Shown: positions 1 through 8,684 of the stretch, piece after piece
Position numbering within the stretch: position 1 is the first letter of the stretch
Layout of the letters: every line of letters begins with the position of its first letter
Assembly (NCBI RefSeq): GCF_007570835.1
Contig: NZ_SUNC01000002.1
Coordinates: 124,001 to 188,000, forward strand
Reading direction: 5' to 3'
Length of the DNA stretch: 64,000 bases
Source of the DNA: Croceicoccus sediminis
GTDB taxonomy: Bacteria > Pseudomonadota > Alphaproteobacteria > Sphingomonadales > Sphingomonadaceae
Notes under the pieces: generated by a model
The model's database searches: none
What the model saw: only the letters and a program-made list of their open reading frames with translations
Told to the model about the DNA's origin: nothing
Position numbers and translations under genes: made by a program

Positions 1-1530
1 GATCGATGCTGAAAGTGACCTTGCCGAAGTTGGCGCTGGTATCGTCGTTGTCGACCGCGATCGACAGGTAGGTGTCGCCATAGGCGGTGCCGATGATCTG
101 GCTGCCCGAGGTGTAGAGCAGAATCTCGTCACCCTTGCCGCCGCTGACCGGATCGATGGCGTAGAGGCCCGACCCGTCGCCTTCGGTGGCGAGGACGAGC
201 GTGTAGCCGGTCGATCCGGGAAGGTCCGTCCCGTACGCGCCGCCGGTAAACAGAGCGCCGAAGTCGGCAGACGCCGTTACTACATCGGCATCGGCCATGC
301 CTGCGCCGCCATCGGGATCGGTGCCGACGCTTTCATCGACATAGAGCTTGGTCGGCGTGCCGGGCGTGCCTGCCTTGGGTCCGTCGTCCTCGACATAGAA
401 GACCCCGATGCCGAGGCCCATGTCGGCAGTATCCTTGTCGCCATCGGCATCGGTAAGCGTCTGGCGCAGCACGAGGTCGCCCGCGGCGTCCAGCTTCAGT
501 TCGGCCGCATCATCGTCGCTTCCGGTGCCGCTGTGCCATATGTTGCCATAGTCGGCATGGTCGATGCTGAAAGTGACCTTGCCGAAGTCACCGCTGGTAT
601 CGTCGTTGTTGACCGCGATCGACAGGTAGGTGTCGCCATAGGCGGTGCCGATGATCTGGCCGCCCGAGGTGTAGAGCAGAATCTCGTCACCCTTGCCGCC
701 GCTGACCGGATCGATGGCGTAGAGGCCTGATCCGTCGCCTTCGGTTGCGAGGACAAGCGTATAGCCGGTCGATCCGGGCAAGTCCGTACCATATGCGCCG
801 CCCGTGAACAGAGCGCCGAAGTCGGCAGAAGCCGTCACCACATCGGCATCGGCCATGCCTGCGCCGCCATCGGGATCGGTGCCGACGCTCTCATCGACAT
901 AGAGCTTGGTCGGCGTACCGGGCGTTCCCGCCTTGGGGCCGTCGTCCTCGACATAGAATACCCCAATGCCGAGGCCCATGTCGGCAGTATCCTTGTCGCC
1001 ATCGGCATCGGTGAGCGTCTGGCGCAGGAGGAGGTCGCCCGCGGCGTCCAGCTTCAGTTCGGCCGCATCGTCGTCACTGCCGGTGCCGCTGTGCCAGATG
1101 TTGCCATAGTCGGCATGGTCGATGCTGAAAGTGACTTTGCCGAAGTTGGCGCTGGTATCGTCATTGTCGACCGCGATCGACAGGTAGGTGTCGCCATAGG
1201 CGGTGCCGATGATCTGGCCGCCCGAGGTGTAGAGCAGAATCTCGTCACCCTTCCCGCCGCTGACCGGATCGATGGCGTAGAGGCCCGACCCGTCGCCTTC
1301 GGTGGCGAGCACGAGCGTGTAGCCGGTCGATCCGGGAAGGTCCGTCCCGTACGTGCCGCCGGTAAACAGAGCGCCGAAGTCGGCAGAAGCCGTCACCACG
1401 TCAGCATCGGCCATGCCTGCGCCGCCATCGGGATCGGTGCCGACGCTTTCATCGACATATAGCTTGGTCGGCGTGCCCGGCGTGCCTGCCTTGGGTCCGT
1501 CGTCCTCGACATAGAAGACACCGGCGCCAA
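1..1530 (-). repeat. Near-identical 558-bp tandem coding repeats
   Basis: The string GATGCTGAAAGTGAC recurs at 5, 563 and 1121 (the last with a T/C change just after), and GTCCTCGACATAGAA recurs at 386, 944 and 1502. Each spacing is exactly 558 bp, which equals 186 codons, so copy-number change keeps frame. Differences between copies are scattered single bases. The high identity suggests recent duplication or ongoing gene conversion. The array continues past the left edge, so the copy number is unknown. Confidence 0.9.
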
Positions 1531-3682
1531 GATCGACGTAGGCGGAATCGCTGTCGCCTTCCGGCACCGGGTCGCTATCGGGATCGAAGTCGCCGTCCAC
1601 CAGCATCTGGACAAGGCGCAAGTGTTCGCCGGTACCGACCGTCAGGCTGACGTCGTCGTCGGCATCGCCATCGGCGAAATCGGAGTGCCAGACATTCGCG
1701 TAATCTGCGCCCAGGGCAAAGGTCACTTCGCCGAATTCGGCATCTGCGGAATTGTTTTCGACCGAGATCACGAAGATCGTCTGGTAAACCGGGCTGCCTT
1801 CACCGCCCGGACTGTCCCCGGTATAGCCGATGATCGTCTGATCGTCCTGCTGGTAAAGCTTGACCTCCTCGCCCTTGCCGCCAGAAGTATCGATGACGAA
1901 GATGCCCGATCCCGTGCCATCGGTGCTGAGGTCGAGCGTATAGCTGGTCGTTCCGGCCCCGTCGGTGCCATGGTCGGAACCAGAGAACAGTGCCGCATAA
2001 GTCGCCGAAGTCGCGCTTACCGTATCGGCGGGCGCGTTGCCTGTCCCGCCATCGGGATCGGTGGTTTCGCTCTCGTCCAGATAGAGCGCGTCCGGCGTGC
2101 CGGAAGCGACCGCATCGGGGCCGTCGTCGTCCACCAGCAAAGGCGCGGCTGCACTGGTGACCGTGCCTTGCGAGATGTCGACACGCCCGATGTCGAAGGC
2201 ATTAGTGCCTTTCAGGCCCTGCACCGTGAAGCGGTTGAAGGTCGATCCATCCTCGGCAAAGAACTCGATCGTATCGGCCGTCGTGACGCCCGATATCTCA
2301 AGGTAATTGTCGGTGATGTTGACGTGGATGCCGCCCTGCGTCGTATCGTTCGATCCTTCGTCGATATCCCAGACCAGCGGGTCCTGACCCTCGCGGTAGA
2401 GCACAACGCGATTGAGATCGATCGCGGTATCATCATTCAGTGCGGTTTCGGCGTCCTCGTCATAGGGGCCGGTGCCGCTGGTATTGATATAGGCCTTGCC
2501 CGTTTCGGGGTCGAGCGTCGCGGTCGACTTGTCGGCGTCCGCTTCCCAGGCCGCGAGCCTGAACGTGGCGGTGCCGCCTTCGGTCTGCGAGATGAAGATC
2601 TTCGCGCTCGGCGCGTTGATGTAACCGGTGTAGTCGACGTCGTCGATATCGATGCCCGTCGCCTGACCCGTCCCGGAATCCTCCAGCGGCTGAAAGCCGG
2701 TGACCAGCGTGAAGACGCCGATTGAGCCATCGGTTGGCTGTCCCTTGTCCTTGGGGCCGTCCACGAAGTGCTGGGCGTTGATGCCGATGGTTGCACCGAT
2801 GCCACCCTGGCTGGTGTTCACGGTGTCGGACGGGTCCTGCCCGCCCTTGACCAACTGGCCATCCTTGCTGCCGCCGTCATGGACATTGAGGTCATGGCCC
2901 GTGACGAGCAGGCCTTCGCTACCGTCACCGACAGCGACCCACAGGAAGTTGCCCGAATCTAGATTGTCGAAGTCGAACGACAGGCTGCCAGCGACGCTGA
3001 TGTTCACCACGTCGGCAAAGCTGATGAAGTCGTCCGGGTCGGTAAAATCGGGGTGGTTGATCGGCATGAAGGTGATCATCTCGACCTTCACGGTGAATTC
3101 GGCAGGCGGGACATCGCCGGTATAGCTCGGCTCCATGTAGAAAGCCGCGACCAGGTCGCCGGCCCCTTCGACACTGCTTGTCGTGGCGAGCAGGATACGG
3201 CCGCCCTCCGACGCCACAGACCACAGGTAGATGTTGTCGCCCGCCGCGGTGAGCAAGTCCTCTCCGTTCCAGGTGGCCTTGTCTCCATCGAACAGGTTGC
3301 CCGATCCATCGCCGAAATAGACGCTCTTGATCGTCTCTCCGCCCGACGCGGTGACGGTTGCGAAAGTCGGCGAACTCGCCCCGCCGACATCGGCGGCAAA
3401 GGCGATCAGGTCATCGTCGAGAAGCGAGCCGTTAAGGGTGTTGAGATAGTCCAGAAACGGCTCGGCAAGCGTTCCTGCACCGGTGACAAGCGCGTCGTCG
3501 GCGCCTTCATCGGAGCCGCCATCGGCGTTGGCCAGGACGTAAAGCGGAACGTCGTCATCGTCATCGTCGTCGTCCGCCCCCGTCGGCCGATCAGGATCGC
3601 TGTCCTGAACGCCAGAGGTCTGGTCGAGCTTCAGCGTGTCTTCGACGCCGTCACCATCGAGAAAAGATATCGAAATCGTCAT
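1..3682 (-). CDS. Giant acidic secreted repeat protein (T1SS/RTX-adhesin type, DUF5801-like repeats), 3' part beyond window
   Basis: The reading frame opens at ATG 3682, behind a GGGGGG tract 5 nt upstream, and stays open to the window edge (at least 1,227 codons). The N-terminal part has a run of eight Asp near residue 40. The rest is rich in Asp, Gly and Thr, and I read no Cys. From about residue 510 it enters repeats ending in motifs such as VFYVEDDGP and starting with LYVDES. Three copies near the left edge are almost identical at DNA level with a 558-bp (186-residue) period; a more diverged copy lies at about 1505-2130. Family knowledge: such repeats occur in very large type I-secreted surface adhesins, whose Ca-binding and secretion signals sit at the missing C-terminus. 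There is no Sec signal. Adhesion or biofilm function is inferred. The secretion machinery is not in this window. Confidence 0.8.
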   Translation of the reverse strand, partial: MTISISFLDGDGVEDTLKLDQTSGVQDSDPDRPTGADDDDDDDDVPLYVLANADGGSDEGADDALVTGAGTLAEPFLDYLNTLNGSLLDDDLIAFAADVGGASSPTFATVTASGGETIKSVYFGDGSGNLFDGDKATWNGEDLLTAAGDNIYLWSVASEGGRILLATTSSVEGAGDLVAAFYMEPSYTGDVPPAEFTVKVEMITFMPINHPDFTDPDDFISFADVVNISVAGSLSFDFDNLDSGNFLWVAVGDGSEGLLVTGHDLNVHDGGSKDGQLVKGGQDPSDTVNTSQGGIGATIGINAQHFVDGPKDKGQPTDGSIGVFTLVTGFQPLEDSGTGQATGIDIDDVDYTGYINAPSAKIFISQTEGGTATFRLAAWEADADKSTATLDPETGKAYINTSGTGPYDEDAETALNDDTAIDLNRVVLYREGQDPLVWDIDEGSNDTTQGGIHVNITDNYLEISGVTTADTIEFFAEDGSTFNRFTVQGLKGTNAFDIGRVDISQGTVTSAAAPLLVDDDGPDAVASGTPDALYLDESETTDPDGGTGNAPADTVSATSATYAALFSGSDHGTDGAGTTSYTLDLSTDGTGSGIFVIDTSGGKGEEVKLYQQDDQTIIGYTGDSPGGEGSPVYQTIFVISVENNSADAEFGEVTFALGADYANVWHSDFADGDADDDVSLTVGTGEHLRLVQMLVDGDFDPDSDPVPEGDSDSAYVDLGAGVFYVEDDGPKAGTPGTPTKLYVDESVGTDPDGGAGMADADVVTASADFGALFTGGTYGTDLPGSTGYTLVLATEGDGSGLYAIDPVSGGKGDEILLYTSGGQIIGTAYGDTYLSIAVDNDDTSANFGKVTFSIDHADYGNIWHSGTGSDDDAAELKLDAAGDLLLRQTLTDADGDKDTADMGLGIGVFYVEDDGPKAGTPGTPTKLYVDESVGTDPDGGAGMADADVVTASADFGALFTGGAYGTDLPGSTGYTLVLATEGDGSGLYAIDPVSGGKGDEILLYTSGGQIIGTAYGDTYLSIAVNNDDTSGDFGKVTFSIDHADYGNIWHSGTGSDDDAAELKLDAAGDLVLRQTLTDADGDKDTADMGLGIGVFYVEDDGPKAGTPGTPTKLYVDESVGTDPDGGAGMADADVVTASADFGALFTGGAYGTDLPGSTGYTLVLATEGDGSGLYAIDPVSGGKGDEILLYTSGSQIIGTAYGDTYLSIAVDNDDTSANFGKVTFSID

Positions 3683-4109
3683 GATCGCCCCCCGCAAACA
3701 TGCCTGATCCAGTCGATCCGAAAAGATCCGGATCGGATTTCAGCAAATCGCCCGAGTCAAAAAGACATGAGATAACAGTCCATTGGTTCATGAGAACACA
3801 ATGGCAGTACCACAGCCACGACTCGGAAAAGTAGGTTAAAAGTTAACCACGATTGTTAACTTAACTCAAGCAAAGATGAGTCTTGCATCAATTTCAATCA
3901 TCTGTTGCTTTATTTGCGCGTGACTACTTCGACTAGGATGCAGATTTGTTCTGACAGTCGTGAAGCCGCAAATGTCTGCAAACAGGGCGAATGTCGCGAA
4001 GTGTCGCCAGCGGCCGGTTGTCGTATGCTCGACATAAAGGGGCGCTAGCTGTTTCGCGATTGCGTTGGGTCGGTGTAGGCGCTGAAACCGCACCCAGGCG
4101 TTCGCTGGA
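3683..4109. other. Non-coding gap upstream of the repeat-protein gene
   Basis: There is no convincing gene here. The gap separates the start of the repeat protein from the 3' end of the glycosyltransferase gene, both on the minus strand. It should hold the promoter of the repeat protein and the end of the glycosyltransferase transcript. An AT-rich patch with several GTTAA words lies at 3834-3866. No clear T-tailed terminator was seen. Confidence 0.5.
3840..3862. promoter_or_regulatory. Perfect 8-bp inverted repeat AAGTTAAC-N7-GTTAACTT
   Basis: The arms are 3840-3847 and 3855-3862, with an extra GGTTAA (3834-3839) and TTAACT (3861-3866) flanking. The site lies about 160 bp upstream of the giant repeat protein's start. 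TTAA-rich dyads recall response-regulator sites, including CtrA, but the TTAA words are spaced N9 rather than the CtrA N7. The regulator is therefore not identified. Confidence 0.35.
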
Positions 4110-5243
4110 CTACGATCGGGCGTAATTCGCGAGGAGATCGCGATAGACCTCGGCGACACTGTCGGACGCACGATCCCAGCTGTACGCCGAACTTGCTGCC
4201 CGGGCCCGCTCTCCCATGCCAAGACGTATGGCCGGGCCTGAGATGAGGCTCTCGAGCGCGCAGATATACTCTCCGACCGCCTTGGGGCGACAAAGCAGGC
4301 CAGTGACTCCGGGCTCGATAAGGGCCCTTGCGCTGGGAGCATCCGCACTGACGACCGCAAGGCCGCTCGCCATCCCTTCGAGCATGACCTGGCCGAAGGT
4401 CTCCGTCGTGCTGGGGGCCAGCATGATGTCCGCGCTCGCCACGGCCCTCGCCAGTTCTTCGCCTTCGAGGTGGCCGGTCAGGACTGCGCGGCCGATCCCT
4501 TCGAATTCGGAACCTGCCGGTCCGGCGCCGACGATCAGCGCGCGAACATTCGCGCGATGGCCAAGGCCCGCAAGCACGTCGCGATAGATGTCGATCCCCT
4601 TTTCCTTGACCAGTCGCCCGAAGAAGAGGACCGCGACTTCATCGTCTGCGATACCATGTGCCCGCCGCCAGACCATGTCGCGCCTTGAGGGTGAAAAGAA
4701 CTCTCGATCGATGCCCCGGCTCCACACGCTCGCACGCGTATCCGCGCCAAGTCGCTGAAGGTCCGAGACCAGTGCAGGCGTCGGGGCAAAGACATGATCT
4801 GCCCGGCGATAGAACCGGTTCAAATGCGCTTCGGCGAGCGGCCTGAGCCAGTCGATGCCGTAATATGCGAGGTACGTCTCGAACAGCGTGTGCATGCTGG
4901 CCACCTGCACGATGCCGCGCGAAATCGCCCAGCTTTGGGCGCGAGTGCCGAGGATATCGGGGGTCGAGACGTGGACGATCTGTGGGTCGAAACGGTCGAG
5001 GTCCTCCCTCGCCGCGCGGGGCAGGCCCAGCGCAAGCCGGAATTCGCTGCGCACCGGCAAGGCAATGGACGATACCGGCACCAGCGTTCCCTCCGGCTCG
5101 AATGCAGGCGTATCGGTGACCGGCGAATAGACGCGCACGGTGCAACCGGCCTTGCGCTCAAGATAGCCGACGAGCTTGTTGAGCGCGCGATTGGCACCTT
5201 CGCGCAGGTAATTGTAATTTCCGGAAAAAAGCGCGACCCGCAT
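4110..5243 (-). CDS. GT4-family glycosyltransferase
   Basis: The product of 377 residues has a GT-B fold layout. The N-terminal half starts MRVALFSGNYNYLREGANRA and contains IVHVSTPDILG. The C-terminal nucleotide-sugar half carries LFFGRLVKEKGI and the E-x7-E region APSTTETFGQVMLEGMASG. The resemblance is to mannosyl- or phosphatidylinositol-type glycosyltransferases; acceptor and donor are unknown. The start at ATG 5243 was chosen because homology begins there, and the longer upstream frame would overlap the GtrA gene. It lies 4 nt after the GtrA stop, so it is the last gene of a three-gene operon. A lipid-linked sugar acceptor is plausible given GtrA, but this is inferred. Confidence 0.85.
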   Translation of the reverse strand: MRVALFSGNYNYLREGANRALNKLVGYLERKAGCTVRVYSPVTDTPAFEPEGTLVPVSSIALPVRSEFRLALGLPRAAREDLDRFDPQIVHVSTPDILGTRAQSWAISRGIVQVASMHTLFETYLAYYGIDWLRPLAEAHLNRFYRRADHVFAPTPALVSDLQRLGADTRASVWSRGIDREFFSPSRRDMVWRRAHGIADDEVAVLFFGRLVKEKGIDIYRDVLAGLGHRANVRALIVGAGPAGSEFEGIGRAVLTGHLEGEELARAVASADIMLAPSTTETFGQVMLEGMASGLAVVSADAPSARALIEPGVTGLLCRPKAVGEYICALESLISGPAIRLGMGERARAASSAYSWDRASDSVAEVYRDLLANYARS

Positions 5244-5247
5244 GGCT

Positions 5248-5688
5248 TCAGACGCGCCGGAAATTGAAAGTCGCGTTGGCGACGAACATGGCAAGCCCGG
5301 CAAAAACCGACACCACCACCCGCGCGACAAGATAGTGCATCGCCGTGTATTCCATGAGCAGGGCGAACAGCGCGACCGTGATGATCAGGCCGATCCCGGA
5401 ATTGGCGAGGAATATGACATAGCCTGCGCCGACCGCCCGGTCGGTCCCGCGAAAAACCCACGTCCGGCCAAGCGTGTAATGGAACGTCTGCGCCAGCAGG
5501 AAAGTGATGCCGGTCGCCAGCACCTTGTCCATCCCGCCAAGAGCCACAAGCGCCCAAAGCGCCGCCAGTCCCAACAGGAATGCGCCGGTGCTGACCACGG
5601 TATTGCGCAGCAGCATGCCGCCCACATCGAGCGTGAGGAGGCGCGCAAGCAGCGGCGGCTTTCCAGCCTCTTCCAGACGTGCCGTCAC
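5248..5688 (-). CDS. GtrA-family small membrane protein
   Basis: The product has 146 residues and four hydrophobic segments (for example TGAFLLGLAALWALVALGG and YVIFLANSGIGLIITVALFA) and ends in NFRR, as GtrA-like proteins often do. Family role: membrane proteins implicated in moving lipid-linked sugars across the inner membrane. The GTG start at 5688 overlaps the upstream gene's TGA as GTGA, so translational coupling is likely. The longer frame to 5841 would run deep into the upstream gene and is rejected. Its partner is probably the glycosyltransferase 4 nt downstream. Confidence 0.85.
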   Translation of the reverse strand: MTARLEEAGKPPLLARLLTLDVGGMLLRNTVVSTGAFLLGLAALWALVALGGMDKVLATGITFLLAQTFHYTLGRTWVFRGTDRAVGAGYVIFLANSGIGLIITVALFALLMEYTAMHYLVARVVVSVFAGLAMFVANATFNFRRV

Positions 5689-6365
5689 GCGGCGGCGGGA
5701 GCCGTAGCGGGTTTGGCCTGTGCTTCGCCGCTGTCCGCCCAGTCGGTGCGGCGGCCGATGAACGGATTGAGGAACAGGACCGGCAGTTTTAGGAACAGCA
5801 GCTCGGAATGGATAAACGTGTCGATCCGGCGTTCCCACCATTTCGGTTCGCGCTTGCCGTGCTTGCGCAGCCAGCCTTCATAGGGAGCCCAGTGACTCGG
5901 CTCATCCTTTTTGATCACGCGGAAGATCTTCATCAGTACCGGGTCACTTTTTACCAGCCGGTGATTGAGCAGGATTTCGACCTGCCTGTAGCCGCGTTGT
6001 TCGGTCAGCGCGATAACACGGCACAATTTCTCGAACTGCCGGTCGTCATCGATGATGGCCTGCGTATCGAGCTGGTCGATACGGGTCCGGAACATGATCT
6101 CGATAAAACGATCGATGTGACCGAAAGTACGGTCGACCGCGAGGGGCATCCGGCCTTGAAGTTCGAACCAACGGCGAAACATCACGTAGTGCGCACGCTC
6201 GTCCGCGCGGTGCTGCTCGATCGCGGCTATGAGATCGGTATCGCCGGGTGATCGCACGCGGACAGCCTCAAGGACGCGGTCGATTGCCGTGTAACCCCGA
6301 TGTTCGTTGTAAATGTAAATCGAACCAAGAACGTCGAGATATCGACGGCGCACCCACTTCAACAT
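5685..6365 (-). CDS. Ferritin-like (di-iron fold) protein of unknown function
   Basis: The product has 226 residues. Two E...H-type helix motifs are visible: EQHRADERAHYVMF near residue 60 and KKDEPSHWAPYEGWL near residue 155. These fit a ferritin-like four-helix bundle with carboxylate/His metal ligands. The substrate is unknown. A Pro/Ala-rich tail follows a hydrophobic stretch (LLFLKLPVLFLNPF) that could lie on a membrane. ATG 6365 is chosen because GGAGGG lies 6 nt upstream. It is the first gene of the operon with GtrA and GT4, which suggests an oxidation or desaturation step in making or modifying a glycolipid or carotenoid-like compound; this is inference. Confidence 0.7.
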   Translation of the reverse strand: MLKWVRRRYLDVLGSIYIYNEHRGYTAIDRVLEAVRVRSPGDTDLIAAIEQHRADERAHYVMFRRWFELQGRMPLAVDRTFGHIDRFIEIMFRTRIDQLDTQAIIDDDRQFEKLCRVIALTEQRGYRQVEILLNHRLVKSDPVLMKIFRVIKKDEPSHWAPYEGWLRKHGKREPKWWERRIDTFIHSELLFLKLPVLFLNPFIGRRTDWADSGEAQAKPATAPAAA

Positions 6366-6782
6366 CAGAAGCCCTCCAAACTCTCTAAACCCCCCTGGGT
6401 CCGAAAGTTTCCGCAAAGCCAGTAGCGCCAGTCCAGCCACTCGCAAACCGGCCTGTTAGCGCCGGGTGAGCCGAAATCATAGGCCACTGCCCCCAAGGCT
6501 TCGATCGCGCGGGTGGCTTCCCGATTTACATGTCCAAAACTATATACTAGAACATGATTCCATAATGATATCGGGGATGAGCTGTTCGGGTGGGCGACAT
6601 GATCGCGATTTTTGCAACCGTTGTCGCCGCCGTGTCAGGCGGATCGGGGGCATTGCGTCAACCGGCAACGGGGTCTTCTGACCACTCGTGCGGCCGCAGC
6701 CCAGGCCCGGTTCGCATCATAACCTCCGGCCCGCGCCCCATTCGCGCACAGCACAGTTTCCATTGATCGGATTGGCCTAGAA
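6366..6782. other. Divergent promoter region between glycolipid operon and glycoside locus
   Basis: There is no supported gene in this 417-bp gap. It must carry promoters for the minus-strand ferritin-like operon and the plus-strand glycoside locus. The only AT-rich part is about 6520-6570. A 71-codon open frame at 6466-6681 has an Arg- and Cys-rich composition unlike a real protein and was not accepted. Confidence 0.5.
6529..6556. promoter_or_regulatory. Inverted repeat CATGTCC-N14-GAACATG in AT-rich promoter patch
   Basis: The arms 6529-6535 and 6550-6556 match at 6 of 7 positions and enclose TATATAC. It lies about 230 bp upstream of the first gene of the glycoside locus. It could be an operator for that promoter. 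No other copy was seen upstream of the TetR or TonB-receptor genes, so its link to the local TetR regulator is unsupported. Confidence 0.3.
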
Positions 6783-7772
6783 ATGAAACCGAAGATACAG
6801 CGGGGCGTCAGCCTTTACAGCTTCCAGGAGGAGATGTTCCTGGGCCAGATGAACGTTGAGGACTGCGTATCGTTCGCAGCATCAATCGGGGCGAAGGGGA
6901 TCGAGATTCTCCCCGAACAGAACATGCCCAGCTTTCCGCACGTGACCGATGCGGAAATCGCCGAATGGCATGCGATGCTGGACCGACACGGTTGTCACTT
7001 CACGTGCTACGACATGTTTCTCGATACGAAACTGCGCAAGAACCGGCTGATGACCGACGATGAACAGGTCGCCAGCATTCGCCGCGATCTGGAACTTTGC
7101 AACCGGCTCGGCATCCGGAACATGCGCATCCTGATCTTCGTCAGGCCCGACATCCTCGAACGCTGCGTCCCTTATGCGGAGGAGCTTGACGTGCACATGG
7201 GGGTGGAAGTCCATGCCCCATGGTATCTCGATCACGCGTGGATCCTGCGCACCATAGAGGTCGCGGATCGGCTGAATACCAGGCACCTGGGAATTCTGCC
7301 CGACATGGGCATCTTCATGAAGCACTACCCGCCCGAATTCCGCGCCCGGTTCGAACGCGAAGGCGCACGCCCCGAAATCACCCAGTTCATCGTCGACCAG
7401 CACGAGGAAAAGGTGATGTGCGAATACACGATCTACGAAGTGGCCGTGAAGATGCAGGGCAATCCGGCAGAAGTGCGCATGGCTGAAACGCTACGTCACG
7501 CCCCTTATGCCAACCCCAGGCGGATCGGCGACTTCGCACCCTATTTCAGGCACATTCAGGCCAAGTTCTACGGCATGACCGAGGATTGCCACGACCCGTC
7601 CATCGCCTACGACGAAGTCATCCCCGAGTTGGTAAAGGCCGGTTGGCAAGGCACTTTATCGAGCGAATATGAAGGCAACCGCTGGGTGCAGGACGCAGAG
7701 GACGTCGACAGCCGCGAACAAGTCCGGCGCCAGCACGTGATGTTCGAGAGACTTCTGGGAGAGACAGCATGA
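6783..7772 (+). CDS. TIM-barrel protein, probable C-glycoside deglycosidase alpha subunit
   Basis: The product has 329 residues and a xylose-isomerase-like TIM barrel (sugar phosphate isomerase/epimerase superfamily). The expected metal-binding set is visible: E142 and H144 in VEVHAP, D174 in LPDMGIF, H257 in FRHIQAKFY and E295 in SSEYEG. The opening RGVSLYSFQEEMFLG and the MFLDTK segment near 78 resemble the alpha subunits of C-C-bond-cleaving deglycosidases (DgpB/CarB type), which act on 3-keto C-glycosides with a divalent metal. The matching small beta-subunit candidate is two genes downstream, which supports the call. No signal peptide, so cytoplasmic. The stop overlaps the next start as ATGA. 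Alternative: an ordinary 3-keto-sugar isomerase. Confidence 0.72.
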   Translation: MKPKIQRGVSLYSFQEEMFLGQMNVEDCVSFAASIGAKGIEILPEQNMPSFPHVTDAEIAEWHAMLDRHGCHFTCYDMFLDTKLRKNRLMTDDEQVASIRRDLELCNRLGIRNMRILIFVRPDILERCVPYAEELDVHMGVEVHAPWYLDHAWILRTIEVADRLNTRHLGILPDMGIFMKHYPPEFRARFEREGARPEITQFIVDQHEEKVMCEYTIYEVAVKMQGNPAEVRMAETLRHAPYANPRRIGDFAPYFRHIQAKFYGMTEDCHDPSIAYDEVIPELVKAGWQGTLSSEYEGNRWVQDAEDVDSREQVRRQHVMFERLLGETA

Positions 7773-8680
7773 AGAACGCCTTTTTGCTTGGCATCGCCGC
7801 ATGCGCGCTGACCGTGCCGGCCGCAGCGCAGGAACCGGAATATCCGGTCATGGAAAGCACGATCATCGCGCCGCCCGTGATGCAGGGCGAAATTGCGATG
7901 CCCGTGTCCGATCAGGCGAAGGATCGCGAGATCTGGACGATTTCGGAAGGGAAGACGTGGGTCCGCAATGTGACGCACCCCACCCTTACGCCCGTGCTTC
8001 CCGTGGGCACTCACCGCGACACGGCCGTCATCGTCGCACCCGGTGGCGGGTTTCTCGGCCTGTCGATGCAGAACGAGGCGTGGGATATTGCCCGCTGGCT
8101 GGCGAATAACGGAATTCCGGCCTTCATCCTGAAATACCGCACGGTCCCCACCCCCGTCGATCAGGCGCAGTTCGATCGCGAGATCATCCCTGCCATGAGC
8201 GGTGCGAAAGCCAGCTTCGCTCTTCCGGACGATACGCCGCCAGAGGCGCTATCCGACGGGGAAGCGGCCATCGCATACCTGAAAGCGAACGCGCAGACTT
8301 ACGGCATCGACCCCGATCGGATCGGGTTCATGGGATTTTCGGCGGGCGGCATGCTGGCGAGAAGTCTCGCGACCGGCGAAGATGCAGGAGAGCTGGCTTT
8401 CGCCGCGCCGATATATCCGATGATGAATTCAGTTGACGTGCCTGCCGATGCTCCACCGCTCTTCGTCGTGCTCGCAGCCGACGATCCCTTGTTCGGCAAG
8501 GGGCCGCATGGCCTCGTCGACAGCTGGGAGGCGGCCGGCAAGTCGGTCGAGTTCCACTACTTCGCAAATGGGGGCCATGGCTTCGGGGCTGGCGTCAAGG
8601 GTACGGCGGCAGAAGGCTGGCTTGAACAGTTCGTTCGGTGGCTCGACGCCACGCAGCCGCGCGTTTCGTCAAAGGATTGA
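7769..8680 (+). CDS. Secreted alpha/beta-hydrolase (sugar-ester esterase type)
   Basis: The product has 303 residues with a Sec signal peptide ending near AAAQ (about residue 21). It has an oxyanion motif PGGGF (91-95), nucleophile S191 in GFSAGG, an acid candidate D239 in LAADDPLF, and H270 in NGGHGFG. The fold and motifs match the BD-FAE/acetyl-xylan-esterase-like group that removes acyl groups from plant sugars. It starts inside the stop of the alpha-subunit gene (ATGA), so the two are coupled. A role in de-acylating malonylated or acetylated glycosides in the periplasm, before the sugar is attacked, fits the locus but is inferred. Confidence 0.8.
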   Translation: MKNAFLLGIAACALTVPAAAQEPEYPVMESTIIAPPVMQGEIAMPVSDQAKDREIWTISEGKTWVRNVTHPTLTPVLPVGTHRDTAVIVAPGGGFLGLSMQNEAWDIARWLANNGIPAFILKYRTVPTPVDQAQFDREIIPAMSGAKASFALPDDTPPEALSDGEAAIAYLKANAQTYGIDPDRIGFMGFSAGGMLARSLATGEDAGELAFAAPIYPMMNSVDVPADAPPLFVVLAADDPLFGKGPHGLVDSWEAAGKSVEFHYFANGGHGFGAGVKGTAAEGWLEQFVRWLDATQPRVSSKD

Positions 8681-8684
8681 TGCA

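Noticed and set aside
1-1530. CRISPR array
   Set aside because: The repeats are 558 bp long, contiguous and in frame within a protein. There are no short repeats with unique spacers.
3840-3862. CtrA box upstream of the repeat protein
   Set aside because: The TTAA words are spaced by 9 bases rather than 7, so it is listed only as an unassigned dyad.
3866-4360. 164-codon minus-strand open frame overlapping the glycosyltransferase end
   Set aside because: Wrong frame relative to the glycosyltransferase, no homology and no ribosome site.
6466-6681. 71-codon plus-strand open frame in the divergent promoter gap
   Set aside because: Arg/Cys-rich composition, no ribosome site, and it covers the likely promoters.
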